In this document: positions 32,769 through 42,262 of the stretch, one piece after another
How the letters are laid out: each line of letters begins with the position of its first letter
Numbering within the stretch: the stretch's first letter is position 1
Source of the DNA: Allorhodopirellula solitaria
GTDB taxonomy: Bacteria > Planctomycetota > Planctomycetia > Pirellulales > Pirellulaceae
Reading direction: 5' to 3'
Length of the DNA: 64,000 nt
Assembly (NCBI RefSeq): GCF_007859855.1
Contig: NZ_SJPK01000003.1
Location: 69,182-133,181, forward strand
Notes under the pieces: model-generated
What the model was told of the DNA's origin: nothing
Database searches by the model: none
The model's input: only the letters and a program-made list of their open reading frames with translations
Program-made: the position numbers and the translations under genes

Positions 32769-34895
32769 ATGCCTACCAAACAAACCTTCCTTCTGTTGCT
32801 CGCACTCGTCTGGCTGGTCCCCGCCAATGCTAGGGGCGCCGACGAGATCCCGACCGAAACGGAAATGATCGCAACGTTGACGTCTGCGGACGCCCCTCCG
32901 GCGGACAAAGCGATCACCTGCAAACAGCTCGCTGTATTCGGATCCGCCGATTGCATCCCGAGCGTCGCTGCATTGTTGTCGGACCCCGAACTTAATTCGT
33001 GGGCCCGTATCACGCTCGAAGCCATCGAGGATCCCGCAGCGGAAGCGGCACTGATCGAGGCAGCCACGACACTCGAGGGACTTCCCTTGGTGGGCGTGAT
33101 TAACTCCCTCGGCGTTAAACGTGCCGAAGCTGCTGTTGATTTGCTCTCTGAGAACCTAGGTAGCGACGACGACCTGGTTGCGCAGGCGTCGGCGATGTCG
33201 CTGGGGAAAGTGGGCGGACCCGAGGCAACCGCTGCGTTGGATGAGGGGTTGAAGGAATCGCGAATGAATATTCGCTCGGCTGCTGCTGAAGGGCTGATTC
33301 GCTGCGCTGAGCAGGTGCCATCCGATCAAGCGATTGAATTGTACGATCTCGTACTCGACACGGAACTTCCGCTGCCACGGAAAGTGGAAGCGACCCGCGG
33401 CGCGATTCTGGCACGTGGCAAAGCTGGCATTGACCTGCTCGTCGAAAGTTTGAAATCGGACAATCAACGAATTCGCTACATCGCGCTGACGACAGCTCGC
33501 GAACTCAGCGGAGATGGTGTCCCCGAAGGCTTGCTCGCGGCTCGATCCGATGTACCGTCATCACAAGCCGCATTGTTCTTGGTCGCCCTCGGTGACCGCG
33601 GCGACGCCTCGATGCTGCCCGCCATGTTGGAAACGATCGAACAGCCCGTGCAATCCGATACCGACGTCGATATCAAAACTGCTGCCATTGGTGTCGTGCA
33701 GCGGATCGGAGATCCATCCTGCCTCGACGCGTTAATTGCAGCGGCAACCGACGACAACGATGTGATCGCCGCGGCGGGTCGCACGGCCTTGCAGAACGTC
33801 GGTGATGACGAGATGAACACCGTGATCATCGAACGCGCACGCGAAGCCGAAGGGGACGCACTGGAAACCTGGCTGCAGGTGATCGGAGCACGTCGTATCG
33901 ATGCCATCGAGTTGCTCGTCGACGCGGCCGAACGAGATGATACGGGGATTCAAACCGCTGCCCTGACAGCACTCGGTGACGTCGCTACGCTCGACGAACT
34001 GCCTATTCTCAGCAAACGCGCGTTTTCCAACTCCGAGGACCAGGACAGTGGCGTTCATGCCACCGCCCTCAAAGCCGTTCGTGCCGCCTGCGTGCGAATG
34101 GCGGACAAGGCCGCCTGTGTCGACCAACTCGAAGCCGCGATGAAGGACGCGGACCCCGCGTCCCAAATCGAGATTCTCGAGATCTTGGCTGCGATGGGTG
34201 GCCCCGAAGCACTGCTGGCGATTGAGAAATCCGCTCTCGGTAACTCATACGCCCTGCAAAATGCTGCCACGAGGCTACTCGGGGGCTGGATGACCGTGGA
34301 CGCCGCCAACGTCCTAGAAAAAGTCGCAGCAAAACGCGATCACCCTTACCGCATTCGTGCAGCCCGTGGTTACCTGCGGTTGCTTCGTCAGTTCCCCATG
34401 CCACCCGCCCGACGGGACAGCATGGCGGAAACGGCCATGTCCTTGTCCACGCGAGATGAAGAAAAACGGTTGCTCCTGGACGCGGCCGGCCGCTACCCCA
34501 GCCTCAAAATGCTCGAACTGACCGTGCAGATCGGCGAAAACTCATCGCTTCAGAACGAGGCTCAGGCCGTCGGCATGGCCATCGCACGCGACCTTGAACC
34601 GTCGGATCGAGTTACCGATCTACTCAATGATCTCGACATCCAAGAGGTGAAGGTCGAGATCGTTCGGGCGAGGTACGGTGCACCCGGCGAAGAAGTCGAC
34701 GTGACCGAGCGGCTGCAAAAACAGGTGGGCAACCTACCCATCATCCGCCTGGCCAATCCCAACTACAACTCCAATTTCGGTGGCGATCCCGCCCCGGGCA
34801 AACCCAAACGGCTGACGATCGAGTATCGCATCGACGGCAAAAAGGGCAGCTCGGTCTTCGAAGAAAATGCCCCGGTCGTGTTGGAGATCCCCTAG
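32769..34895 (+). CDS. Secreted HEAT-repeat protein
   Basis: A protein of 708 aa with the ATG at 32769 (MPTKQTFLLLLALVWLVPANA), which gives a short standard signal peptide; ATG 32748 is an alternative. Most of the mature chain consists of alpha-helical HEAT-like repeats with spaced Ala/Leu/Glu/Asp patterns, such as SVAALLSDPELNSWARITLE, TAALDEGLKESRMNIRSAAA and AALTALGDVATLDELPILS. HEAT repeats form a solenoid for protein-protein contacts. The last 90 residues are different and resemble a DUF3395-like or beta-rich end (VKVEIVRARYGAPGEEVDVT then LTIEYRIDGKKG). Planctomycetes encode many such proteins beside Gfo/Idh oxidoreductases or PVC-specific genes. A precise role is unknown. Confidence 0.82.
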   Translation: MPTKQTFLLLLALVWLVPANARGADEIPTETEMIATLTSADAPPADKAITCKQLAVFGSADCIPSVAALLSDPELNSWARITLEAIEDPAAEAALIEAATTLEGLPLVGVINSLGVKRAEAAVDLLSENLGSDDDLVAQASAMSLGKVGGPEATAALDEGLKESRMNIRSAAAEGLIRCAEQVPSDQAIELYDLVLDTELPLPRKVEATRGAILARGKAGIDLLVESLKSDNQRIRYIALTTARELSGDGVPEGLLAARSDVPSSQAALFLVALGDRGDASMLPAMLETIEQPVQSDTDVDIKTAAIGVVQRIGDPSCLDALIAAATDDNDVIAAAGRTALQNVGDDEMNTVIIERAREAEGDALETWLQVIGARRIDAIELLVDAAERDDTGIQTAALTALGDVATLDELPILSKRAFSNSEDQDSGVHATALKAVRAACVRMADKAACVDQLEAAMKDADPASQIEILEILAAMGGPEALLAIEKSALGNSYALQNAATRLLGGWMTVDAANVLEKVAAKRDHPYRIRAARGYLRLLRQFPMPPARRDSMAETAMSLSTRDEEKRLLLDAAGRYPSLKMLELTVQIGENSSLQNEAQAVGMAIARDLEPSDRVTDLLNDLDIQEVKVEIVRARYGAPGEEVDVTERLQKQVGNLPIIRLANPNYNSNFGGDPAPGKPKRLTIEYRIDGKKGSSVFEENAPVVLEIP

Positions 34896-34977
34896 GTCAG
34901 GGGCGGGGCGTCACGCCTGCCGGTGAAGCGTCGCGTGACCGATCATGGTTCCCTGTCGGCTTGTGAAAGACCGCTGC

Positions 34978-36048
34978 CTATGCACCGCGGCGGGCAGCGA
35001 CGGCGTTGCCAAGATCCTGCAGAATGAGTTGGGTCTCGTCCCAATCGATGCACGCGTCCGTGATGCTTTGACCGCGGACGAGTTCACCCTTGCCGAGACT
35101 TTGGTTGCCGGCAACGAGATTGCTCTCGATCATCACGCCCATGATTCGCAAATCTCCGTCGCTGACTTGGCTACAGATGTCGCGGCAGACGTAGCGTTGA
35201 CGCGTATGCTTTTTGCGGCTGTTAGCGTGGCTGGTATCGATCATGATCCGCGCGGGCAGGTTCGCTTTGGCGAGTAGCTCCGAAGCGGCATCGATACTGG
35301 CAGCGTCGTAATTCGTGTGCGTACCGCCACGCATGATCACATGGCAATCGCTGTTACCTGTGGTCGCGAAAATGGCTGAGGTGCCCTCTTTGGTCACGGA
35401 CAAGAAATGGTGCGGACGCTGGGCGGAGCAAATCGCATCGACAGCGATCTGGACGTTGCCGCTCGTGCCGTTCTTGAAACCCACCGGACAGGACAGCCCC
35501 GAGGCCAACTCGCGGTGGCCTTGGCTCTCGGTCGTCCGCGCCCCGATCGCGCCCCAACCGACAAGGTCAGCAACATACTGGGGGCTAATCAAATCTAAGA
35601 ATTCGGTTCCCGTGGGGAGGCCGAGTGCATTGATGTCACGCAGTAGACCGCGTGCGGTGCGCAAACCTCGGTTGATTTCAAAGCTATTGTCGAGCCCGGG
35701 GTCGTTGATCAGCCCCTTCCAGCCGACGGTGGTGCGTGGCTTCTCAAAATAGACTCGCATCACGATCAGCAATTCACCGGCGTGCTTCTTCTGCTCGGCT
35801 GCCAGCAAATTCGCGTATTCCATCGCTGCTTCTGGATCGTGGATCGAGCATGGTCCGACGACAACGACCAAACGATCGTCTTCCTCGGAGAGCACGCGGC
35901 GAATCCCCTCGCGGGCAGCGCTCACTGTCTCGGCAATCGGTGGCGAGACAGGAATTTCGTTCATTAGCTCTCGCGGCGGCATAAGAGGTTTCATCGCACC
36001 AATACGGAGGTCGTCGGTCGCCGGAGATAGGTTCTTTTCGGTCATCAA
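34978..36048 (-). CDS. aroG: 3-deoxy-7-phosphoheptulonate synthase (DAHP synthase, type I)
   Basis: A 356 aa class I DAHP synthase. It condenses phosphoenolpyruvate with erythrose 4-phosphate, the first step of the shikimate pathway. Visible motifs are VVVVGPCSIHDPEAAMEYA, VYFEKPRTTVGWKGLINDP, GLPTGTEFLDLISPQYVADL, the GARTTESQGHRELASGLSCP block and RIMIDTSHANSRKK with metal-binding histidine. Length and motifs fit AroF/G/H; the isozyme type cannot be set from sequence alone. The Met at codon 2 could also be the start. It is convergent with the HEAT-repeat gene. Confidence 0.93.
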   Translation of the reverse strand: MMTEKNLSPATDDLRIGAMKPLMPPRELMNEIPVSPPIAETVSAAREGIRRVLSEEDDRLVVVVGPCSIHDPEAAMEYANLLAAEQKKHAGELLIVMRVYFEKPRTTVGWKGLINDPGLDNSFEINRGLRTARGLLRDINALGLPTGTEFLDLISPQYVADLVGWGAIGARTTESQGHRELASGLSCPVGFKNGTSGNVQIAVDAICSAQRPHHFLSVTKEGTSAIFATTGNSDCHVIMRGGTHTNYDAASIDAASELLAKANLPARIMIDTSHANSRKKHTRQRYVCRDICSQVSDGDLRIMGVMIESNLVAGNQSLGKGELVRGQSITDACIDWDETQLILQDLGNAVAARRGA

Positions 36049-36145
36049 GTCGTCTGCGCGAAGGGTGGGGCAAAGGAAAGAAAGAGCCGCATGGAAGAAG
36101 GTTCGCCCCTTTTCGGATACGACTATCGTTGATCAACGCCAAAGA

Positions 36146-36919
36146 TCAACCGGGGCCACGCAAAAATACCGGAACACGTTCAGTGGAGGATTCGGCATCG
36201 TAGCGATATCCATCTTCGGCAAATTGTGTCAGTTTCGCCATTGTTCTGGCGCGGTGACGGATAACCCAAGCCGCCATCGATCCCCGGGCTTTCTTGGCGA
36301 AAAAACTGATCATCTTGTAGCTACCGTTCTTGAACTCCTTGAACGCTGGCGCCACCACGGGAGCAGGCAGCGAGGACGCGTCGAGCGAACGGAAATACTC
36401 GTTCGATGCCAAATTGAGCAGCAGTCGGGAGCGGTCTGCATGCATCGCGTCGGCGATTTGCTCAGTGATCCGGTCACCCCAGAACGCGTACAAATCCTTG
36501 CCACGCGAATTGGCGAGCTTCGTCCCCATCTCCAGCCGGTACGGCAGAATCCGGTCCAGGGGGCGCAGGACACCATAGAGCCCCGATAATATTCGCAATT
36601 GACCTTGGGCCCGTTGGATCTGTTTGGCAGTGAACGTTTCCGCCTGCAATCCCTGATAAACATCACCCTGGAACGCAAACATGGCTTGCTTGGAACCGTT
36701 ACGAGGGTGGGGAGCGTGCCAATCTTGGTATCGCCCATGATTGAGTTCAGCAAGCGATTCGCTAATTCCCATCAAGTTTTGCAGATCAACCGGCGTCTGC
36801 TGCTTCAACAAGCCTATTAACTCCTGGCTATCGTCGATCCACCGAGGCTCGGTCGACTCGCAGGACGGTGCTTCGGTTTCAAAATCAAGCGTTTTGGCTG
36901 GCGAAAGGACAATCAACAT
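36146..36919 (-). CDS. yaaA: Peroxide stress protein YaaA
   Basis: A 257 aa protein of the YaaA/DUF328 family, which limits free iron and DNA damage during peroxide stress in E. coli. The start MLIVLSPAKTLDFE and the segments ALFAFQGDVYQGL-like (AMFAFQGDVYQGLQAETF), LRILSGLYGVLRPLDRILPYRLEMGTKL and KARGSMAAWVIRHRA are strongly conserved. The upstream gene on the same strand is not coupled. Cytoplasmic. Confidence 0.95.
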   Translation of the reverse strand: MLIVLSPAKTLDFETEAPSCESTEPRWIDDSQELIGLLKQQTPVDLQNLMGISESLAELNHGRYQDWHAPHPRNGSKQAMFAFQGDVYQGLQAETFTAKQIQRAQGQLRILSGLYGVLRPLDRILPYRLEMGTKLANSRGKDLYAFWGDRITEQIADAMHADRSRLLLNLASNEYFRSLDASSLPAPVVAPAFKEFKNGSYKMISFFAKKARGSMAAWVIRHRARTMAKLTQFAEDGYRYDAESSTERVPVFLRGPG

Positions 36920-36929
36920 GGCTCAAAAT

Positions 36930-37625
36930 TCAGCAGGGTTCATTGAGTTCGGGGAAGACGCCCGCGTCGAGTTCCTGGCGGGCAATGATCGCTTTGATGC
37001 GGGCGAGAAAATCGCTCTTCAGGTTCGCCACCTGCTGCTGGGTCAAGTCCAACCGCTCCGCCACCTCCGAGTTGCCGCGTCCAGCGACAAACAATAATTC
37101 GATCGCCTGCAGTTTGGTGTAATTACCGCTTTCTCGCCAGTGATCGATCTGGTCAGCGATCGCCGCAGAGACCACCCGCTGCTCGAGTTCCATCCGTTCG
37201 GCACTTCGAGCAATCGAACTCGCCCCTCGCGCCCGACCCGGGATCGGCAACTCGCTGCCCCCGCTCCCCGTCCCGCCACCGCGACCGTAGAGCGGCAGCG
37301 TCGGCCGGCGACCGGTCTTGCGCAAATGATCGGTGAGCTTGTAGCCGCAGATCGAAAACAAATAGTTCTCCAATCGACGGCGACGATCGTAGTTGGGAAG
37401 CGATACCAAGAAACCGACCAGCGTCTCCTGGACAATGTCCTCACTGACACTGCGATCGTTCAGGCGGCGGAGAACGTAGGCGAGCAGCCGACCTTCGTAC
37501 TGGTCGATTAGACTCCGCCACGCTGACTCATCCCCCGCTTGAATCGCGTCGATCAATGCGGCCTCCGCAGCATCGGGTACCGTTGCGTTGGGCGTGGACT
37601 CCGGTTCAGATCGGGAGGCATTCAT
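36930..37625 (-). CDS. ECF-like RNA polymerase sigma factor
   Basis: A 231 aa sigma-70 family factor, starting at the ATG at 37625 (MNASRSEPESTP). The open frame continues upstream through the tandem repeats, but that extension merely translates the repeat unit and is rejected. Region 2 contains AIQAGDESAWRSLIDQYEGRLLAYVLRRL and DIVQETLVGFLVSLPNY. Region 4 is at the end (YTKLQAIELLFVAGRGNSEVAERLDLTQQQVANL). Between them lies a Gly-rich linker (RGGGTGSGGSELP). It looks like one of the large planctomycete ECF-type groups. No anti-sigma gene is adjacent. The tandem repeat block ends about 45 bases before its start, so the array occupies its promoter region. Confidence 0.82.
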   Translation of the reverse strand: MNASRSEPESTPNATVPDAAEAALIDAIQAGDESAWRSLIDQYEGRLLAYVLRRLNDRSVSEDIVQETLVGFLVSLPNYDRRRRLENYLFSICGYKLTDHLRKTGRRPTLPLYGRGGGTGSGGSELPIPGRARGASSIARSAERMELEQRVVSAAIADQIDHWRESGNYTKLQAIELLFVAGRGNSEVAERLDLTQQQVANLKSDFLARIKAIIARQELDAGVFPELNEPC

Positions 37626-37670
37626 TCCCGTCAGTTTAACCAGGCGATCGCGTCCGTACGATCCGACATA

Positions 37671-38347
37671 GTCGACCGACGGCTCCGTCCGTCGCGAGAA
37701 CAAGCACCAACTCCACACCGCCAGCACAGACGGGCGGAGCCGTCTGGCTACTTTGTCGACCGACGGCTCCGTCCGTCGCGAGAACGAGCACCAACTCCAC
37801 ACCGCCAGCACAGACGGGCGGAGCCGTCTGGCTACTTTGTCGACCGACGGCTCCGTCCGTCGCGAGAACAGGCACCAACTCCACACCACCAGCACAGACG
37901 GACGGAGCCGTCTGGCTACATTGTCGACCGACGGCTCCGTCCGTCGCGAGAACAGGCACCAACTCCACACCACCAGCACAGACGGGCGGAGCCGTCTGGC
38001 TACACTGTCGACCGACGGCTCCGACCGTCGCGAGAACAAGCACCAACTCCACACCACACCAGCACAGACGGGCGGAGCCGTCTGGCTACTTTGTCGACCG
38101 ACGGCTCCGTCCGTCGCGAGAACAAGCACCAACTCCACACCACACCAGCACAGACGGGCGGAGCCGTCTGGCTACTTTGTCGACCGACGGCTCCGACCGT
38201 CGCGAGAACGAGCACCAACTCCACACCACACCAGCACAGACGGGCGGAGCCGTCTGGCTACTTTGTCGACCGACGGCTCCGACCGTCGCGAGAACGAGCA
38301 CCAACTCCACACCACCAGCACAGACGGGCGGAGCCGTCTGGCTACAT
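37671..38347. repeat. Tandem 84-86 bp repeats, block 1 (eight units)
   Basis: Eight near-identical units begin with gtcgaccgacggctcc at 37671, 37755, 37839, 37923, 38007, 38093, 38179 and 38265. The first five steps are 84 bp, the later ones 86 bp owing to an extra 'ca' in the ccacaccaca run. Each unit carries the complementary pair gacggctccg and cggagccgtc, able to form a hairpin. Because 84 is a multiple of three, long false open frames run through both strands. The block lies between the sigma factor gene and the PCD dehydratase gene. Confidence 0.95.
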
Positions 38348-38372
38348 TCCTCTCTCACAAGAGATCCACACA

Positions 38373-38771
38373 ATGACTTCCAGCTCTGACCCCACATCCA
38401 CGCCTGATCCAGGACCTCGTTCGCCCGCTCAACGACGTAATTCGTTGGTGGACGCACACTGCGCGGCCTGCGAAGGCGGCGTCGAAGTGATGCCGCCTGA
38501 AACAGCACGCCAGTACCTGGAAACGGTAGCGAAATGGGAACTGGACGAATCCTCACGCAGCATTTCACGCCAGTTCAATCGCGGAACGTTTGTCAACGTC
38601 ATCGAATTGATCAACCGCATCGCTGCTGTGGCGGAGCGGGAACAGCACCATCCCGATTTGCACGTGACCGGATATCGACATCTCAAGGTGGTTTTGACGA
38701 CTCACGCGATCGGCGGATTGAGCAAGAATGACTTCATAGTCGCCGCCAAGATCGACCAGCTCTTGGACTGA
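38373..38771 (+). CDS. phhB: Pterin-4a-carbinolamine dehydratase
   Basis: A 132 aa protein. The open frame extends upstream into the repeats, but the ATG at 38373 (MTSSSDPTSTPDPG) is the sensible start. The signature EREQHHPDLHVTGYRHLKVVLTTHA contains the catalytic histidine pair and the HPD motif of the PCD/DCoH family. It is followed by GLSKNDFIVAAKIDQLL. The enzyme dehydrates 4a-hydroxytetrahydropterins; bacterial copies without a phenylalanine hydroxylase often serve pterin or molybdopterin metabolism. The gene is enclosed by tandem repeat blocks on both sides. Its N-terminal 25 residues are low-complexity and variable. Confidence 0.9.
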   Translation: MTSSSDPTSTPDPGPRSPAQRRNSLVDAHCAACEGGVEVMPPETARQYLETVAKWELDESSRSISRQFNRGTFVNVIELINRIAAVAEREQHHPDLHVTGYRHLKVVLTTHAIGGLSKNDFIVAAKIDQLLD

Positions 38772-38813
38772 CAACGCCGACGAACCCAACCTGCCCTGTC
38801 TGGCCGCGGTGTC

Positions 38814-39437
38814 ACACCAGCACAAACGGACGGAGCCGTCTGGCTACATTGTCGACCGACGGCTCCGACCGTCGCGAGAACGAGCACCACCTCCCCACCA
38901 CACCAGCACAGACGGGCGGAGCCGTCTGGCTACTTTGTCGACCGACGGCTCCGCCCGTCGCGAGAACAAGCACCAACTCCACACCGCCAGCACAGACGGA
39001 CGGAGCCGTCTGGCTACTTTGTCGACCGACGGCTCCGTCCGTCGCGAGAACAGGCACCAACTCCACACCACCAGCACAGACGGACGGAGCCGTCTGGCTA
39101 CATTGTCGACCGACGGCTCCGTCCGTCGCGAGAACAGGCACCAACTCCACACCACCAGCACAGACGGGCGGAGCCGTCTGGCTACTTTGTCGACCGACGG
39201 CTCCGTCCGTCGCGAGAACAGGCACCAACTCCACACCACCAGCACAGACGGACGGAGCCGTCTGGCTACACTGTCGACCGACGGCTCCGCCCGTCGCGAG
39301 AACAGGCACCAACTCCCCACCACCAGCACAGACGGACGGAGCCGTCTGGCTACACTGTCGACCGACGGCTCCGACCGTCGCGAGAACAAGCACCAACTCC
39401 ACACCGCCAGCACAAACGGGCGGAGCCGTCTGGCTAC
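38814..39437. repeat. Tandem 84-86 bp repeats, block 2 (seven units plus partial)
   Basis: The same unit as in block 1, starting with a partial copy at 38814. gtcgac anchors lie at 38851, 38937, 39021, 39105, 39189, 39273 and 39357. Orientation is the same as in block 1. Small substitutions are scattered (for example gggcgg/ggacgg and cattgt/ctttgt/cactgt). It lies between the convergent PCD dehydratase and YjbQ genes. No genes are inside. Confidence 0.95.
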
Positions 39438-39439
39438 GA

Positions 39440-39871
39440 TCAATCCGCAGACATTCCCTGCAGTGTCAGTACGAGTTGGCGTGAGGAGGCATGATCGCGA
39501 TGCTCGCAGAGGTAGACGCCCTGCCAGGTCCCCAGTCGCAGGCGCCCCTCGCTCACCGGAATCGACACGGAGGCGCCCATCATCGATGCTTTCACGTGGG
39601 CGGGCATGTCATCGGGGCCCTCGAGCGTGTGAACATAGGCAAGGTTCTCAGGAACGACATGATTCATGGCCGTTTCCATATCCACCCGCACGTCGGGATC
39701 CGCGTTCTCGTTGATCGTTAGCGAGGCGCTGGTGTGCTGAATAAAACAGTGCAGCAGCCCCACGCGAACCTGGGTCAGTTCGGGAACGGCCGCCTCGATC
39801 GCGGGCGTGATCAAATGGAAACCACGCCGCCGCGAGGGCAGCCTGAGGTCGTGTTGTGCCCAGATCATCAT
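39440..39871 (-). CDS. YjbQ/UPF0047 family protein
   Basis: A 143 aa protein of the UPF0047/YjbQ family, reported in E. coli to have thiamine phosphate synthase side activity. It carries the conserved segments GLLHCFIQHTSASLTINEN, DPDVRVDMETAMNHVVPEN, GPDDMPAHVKASMMGASVSI and LGTWQGVYLCEHRDH, with His and Glu residues that form the metal site. The gene ends three bases past the end of the tandem repeat block. The physiological role is not settled. Cytoplasmic. Confidence 0.92.
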   Translation of the reverse strand: MMIWAQHDLRLPSRRRGFHLITPAIEAAVPELTQVRVGLLHCFIQHTSASLTINENADPDVRVDMETAMNHVVPENLAYVHTLEGPDDMPAHVKASMMGASVSIPVSEGRLRLGTWQGVYLCEHRDHASSRQLVLTLQGMSAD

Positions 39872-40351
39872 CGAAAATGTCCCGAAAAAAGAAGACTTGA
39901 TAAAAAAACGAAAACTTTTTTTGCCTCACCGGAGGTCCGACGGATTGTCTCGAATACTCCGGCAATTGCGCTGCGGACACCGTTGACGACGCCTGCAACA
40001 GAATCAATACACTTCTGTCAACCTCCGGTAGGGCCCCATCAAAACGGAGGCAAAGTGAGATACTGCCCCCTTGAACAATCCACTCCATTTTGCTTGGCGT
40101 TTTGGCCCGCGGGTTCGCCTTACCGTTTGCCTGTTCGTTGCCAACGGACCAGCCCCGGCCAGCGACAGGGGCGAGCGACTTTGAGCATGATCGTGGAGAA
40201 AAATTTTCTTGACTAGCGGTCGATCTCGCCAATAATCCTCTCGTGTGATGTCCGCCATCGAAACTGAATTCACTGGCGAACCGTCAAATCTATTTTTGTC
40301 TCCGCGCATCTCCTGGACGGAACGCGGTCTCTCTGGAAACTCAGAAAACGC
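39872..40351. other. Intergenic region, no gene seen
   Basis: About 480 bases between the YjbQ gene and a small conserved gene. It begins with an AT-rich stretch (runs of A and T at 39886-39921), suited to divergent promoters. Open frames on both strands across 39648-40660 overlap each other and real genes, and none resembles a protein family. No repeat or terminator was identified. Confidence 0.5.
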
Positions 40352-40576
40352 ATGACTCATTGTAAGAACGTCTTCGAAGCAATCCTTCGTTATGGCCACG
40401 ATGAAGATTTCAGTCCACAAGAGGATGAACACTTCACCGCCACGGACGCCCCCGCTGGCAGCCCCGAGAAAATCGAGGTTCTCCGCCGCCGAGTCGAACG
40501 TGGCCAGCCACTGTGGCACACCACCGATCGCGTGGACTACAGCGGCCTGACCGGCGCAATTCGCCCTCGCGAGTAA
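40352..40576 (+). CDS. Small conserved planctomycete protein
   Basis: A 74 aa protein. The C-terminal part EKIEVLRRRVERGQPLWHTTDRVDYSGLTGAIRPRE looks like a short protein family common in planctomycetes, sometimes annotated as hypothetical. It is acidic in the middle (HDEDFSPQEDEH) and basic-aromatic at the end, with no signal peptide. A rho-independent terminator follows 33 bases after the stop, supporting a single-gene transcript. The function is unknown. Confidence 0.75.
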   Translation: MTHCKNVFEAILRYGHDEDFSPQEDEHFTATDAPAGSPEKIEVLRRRVERGQPLWHTTDRVDYSGLTGAIRPRE

Positions 40577-40608
40577 TCTTGTGGCGATCCATTTTAGATA
40601 AAGACCCA

Positions 40609-40646
40609 GAAACCTCGGTTGCTCCGCAGCAGCCGAGGTTTTTTCG
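40609..40646 (+). terminator. Rho-independent terminator
   Basis: The stem aaacctcggttgct pairs with agcagccgaggttt around the loop ccgc, followed by six T. It ends the transcript of the small gene at 40352-40576. Confidence 0.85.
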
Positions 40647-40832
40647 TGGAGATCTGACATGCTCTGCAGTGGGCGAGGACACCGAAAGGACTCGCGTACA
40701 CCCGCTCGGTTGCCTGATTTGCTATGATTGGCGTCTGCTCATATCTCGCCTCACGACCAATGCGGTCTGACGACTTCCGTTCAGGCCGACGATGCAGTCG
40801 GGCGCCCTCTCTCATCTCAGGACTCGCTATTC

Positions 40833-41954
40833 GTGAAGCTTCGTGTCGGCCTAATCGGACTCGGTGATCATTGGCAAACCCTTCACCGACCCGCCCTGCG
40901 AATGCTCCACGAGCGGTTTGACGTTCGCGCCATCTACTGCTCCGTGGCCAAACTCGCCGAAAACGCTGTCACGGAGTTTCAGGCCGATCCAGTCGATGGG
41001 TATGAGGCGATGGTCGGACGGGACGATATCGACGCCGTCTTGGTGCTGGAACAATCTTGGCTCAAACACCTTCCCGCACTCGCCGCGTGCCGCCACGGCA
41101 AGGCCATCTACTGGGCGGGCTGCCTGGACTTTGACCCGGATGCGGACACCGACTTTCGGCAGTCGATCGAGGACTCAGGCGTGGCGTTCATGGCGAGTTT
41201 TCCACGCCGGTTCGCTCCCGCAACGCTCCGCCTGAAAGAACTGATCGCGACACACCTCGGACCACCCCGACTGCTGTTCTGCCACAAACGACTCAGCCTT
41301 CACGAGCAACAAACTCGCCTCTCTCGACGAGGCGATCCCACCGCACCGGTCCGCAGCCAGCACCTCGAGCGCAGCGGTTCCGAACGCGGCCAAAACGCAT
41401 CGCATGGCCATGTCGAAGCGGAGGCTACGATGCGAAACCAACTCATCGAACTGATCGATTGGTGTACCTATGTTGTCGGCGGTCAGGCTGAAAGTGTGAT
41501 GTCGGCCAACTGCTATCCGACCAGCCCCTGGGATTACCGCGCCCTGAGTCTGCGGTTCACGGGCCCCCTCCAAAACCCTTCGCGGGGCCAGTCGCCAGAT
41601 CAGAAGGAGGAAGATCACACCGCGACTGCGCAAGTCAGCTGCGGGAACTACATCCCCGCGAAATGGCAGGAAGCGATCGGTTTTCGGCCGCCAGCCGCGA
41701 TGCAGGTCTGTTGCGACCATGGGGTCGCGTTTGTCGATCTGCCTGGCACCCTGGTCTGGTTCGATGATGCCGGCCGCCACCAAGAATCTCTCGAGAGCGA
41801 ATCGCCGCTGGGCGAGAAAATGCTGGCCCAATTCCACCGCGCCGTCACCAGCCTCGTGCGAAACCTGAGTGGACTCGACGAAGCCTTTCAAGCCTCAGCA
41901 ATCCTCCGAGCGGCCGAACAGAGCAGCGAGAACGGTCAACGGATCCGCATCTGA
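40833..41954 (+). CDS. Gfo/Idh/MocA family oxidoreductase
   Basis: A protein of 373 aa from the GTG at 40833 (VKLRVGLIGLGDHWQTLHRP), where the Rossmann fold begins. A TTG 35 codons earlier keeps the frame open but adds only non-conserved sequence. The nucleotide-binding strand and GLGDHW loop are clear. The usual EKP motif is altered (AIYWAGCLDFDPDADTDF instead of YCEKP), so catalytic ability is uncertain. The C-terminal half contains ATMRNQLIELIDWCTYVVGG and PPAAMQVCCDHGVAFVDLPG. No signal peptide is seen, unlike the Tat-exported relative at 31390-32703. Confidence 0.83.
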   Translation: MKLRVGLIGLGDHWQTLHRPALRMLHERFDVRAIYCSVAKLAENAVTEFQADPVDGYEAMVGRDDIDAVLVLEQSWLKHLPALAACRHGKAIYWAGCLDFDPDADTDFRQSIEDSGVAFMASFPRRFAPATLRLKELIATHLGPPRLLFCHKRLSLHEQQTRLSRRGDPTAPVRSQHLERSGSERGQNASHGHVEAEATMRNQLIELIDWCTYVVGGQAESVMSANCYPTSPWDYRALSLRFTGPLQNPSRGQSPDQKEEDHTATAQVSCGNYIPAKWQEAIGFRPPAAMQVCCDHGVAFVDLPGTLVWFDDAGRHQESLESESPLGEKMLAQFHRAVTSLVRNLSGLDEAFQASAILRAAEQSSENGQRIRI

Positions 41955-42262
41955 CCTACCTGCCCCCACACACTTGGGTGTTTGTCACACGAGAAGGCAT
42001 CGTTTGGAAGTTGGAATTCCGTCTGAATTTCGCTCAACTCGCACCAGGAAAACCCCCGATTAATCTTGCAGCAAACGGCGACATGCCTAAAATGCACTTA
42101 GCAAGCCTTGTGAGGCTTGTCAGGGATCAGCCCATCACATCGGCAGAGGGATCATTTTCAGGGTACGCCTGAGTCAATCCAAGGCATGTGCAGTAGCACG
42201 CCGAGACTCACGCGTTTCTCCCAGCGGCTCCATTTGCCGCCGCGCGGCTGAGACCGAATTGG

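Noticed and set aside
37671-39437. CRISPR array
   Set aside because: Units are 84-86 bp and almost identical throughout, with no short repeat alternating with diverse spacers and no cas gene nearby. They are simple tandem repeats.
37539-39714. Long open frames with repeated STDGSVRREN or ATDGAVGRQ motifs on both strands
   Set aside because: The period of 84 bases is a multiple of three, which keeps frames open on both strands. No start signals or family similarity; only the PCD dehydratase and sigma factor parts are real.
39648-40660. Minus-strand open frames of about 200 residues
   Set aside because: They overlap the YjbQ gene or the small conserved gene in antisense and lack any domain; treated as shadows.
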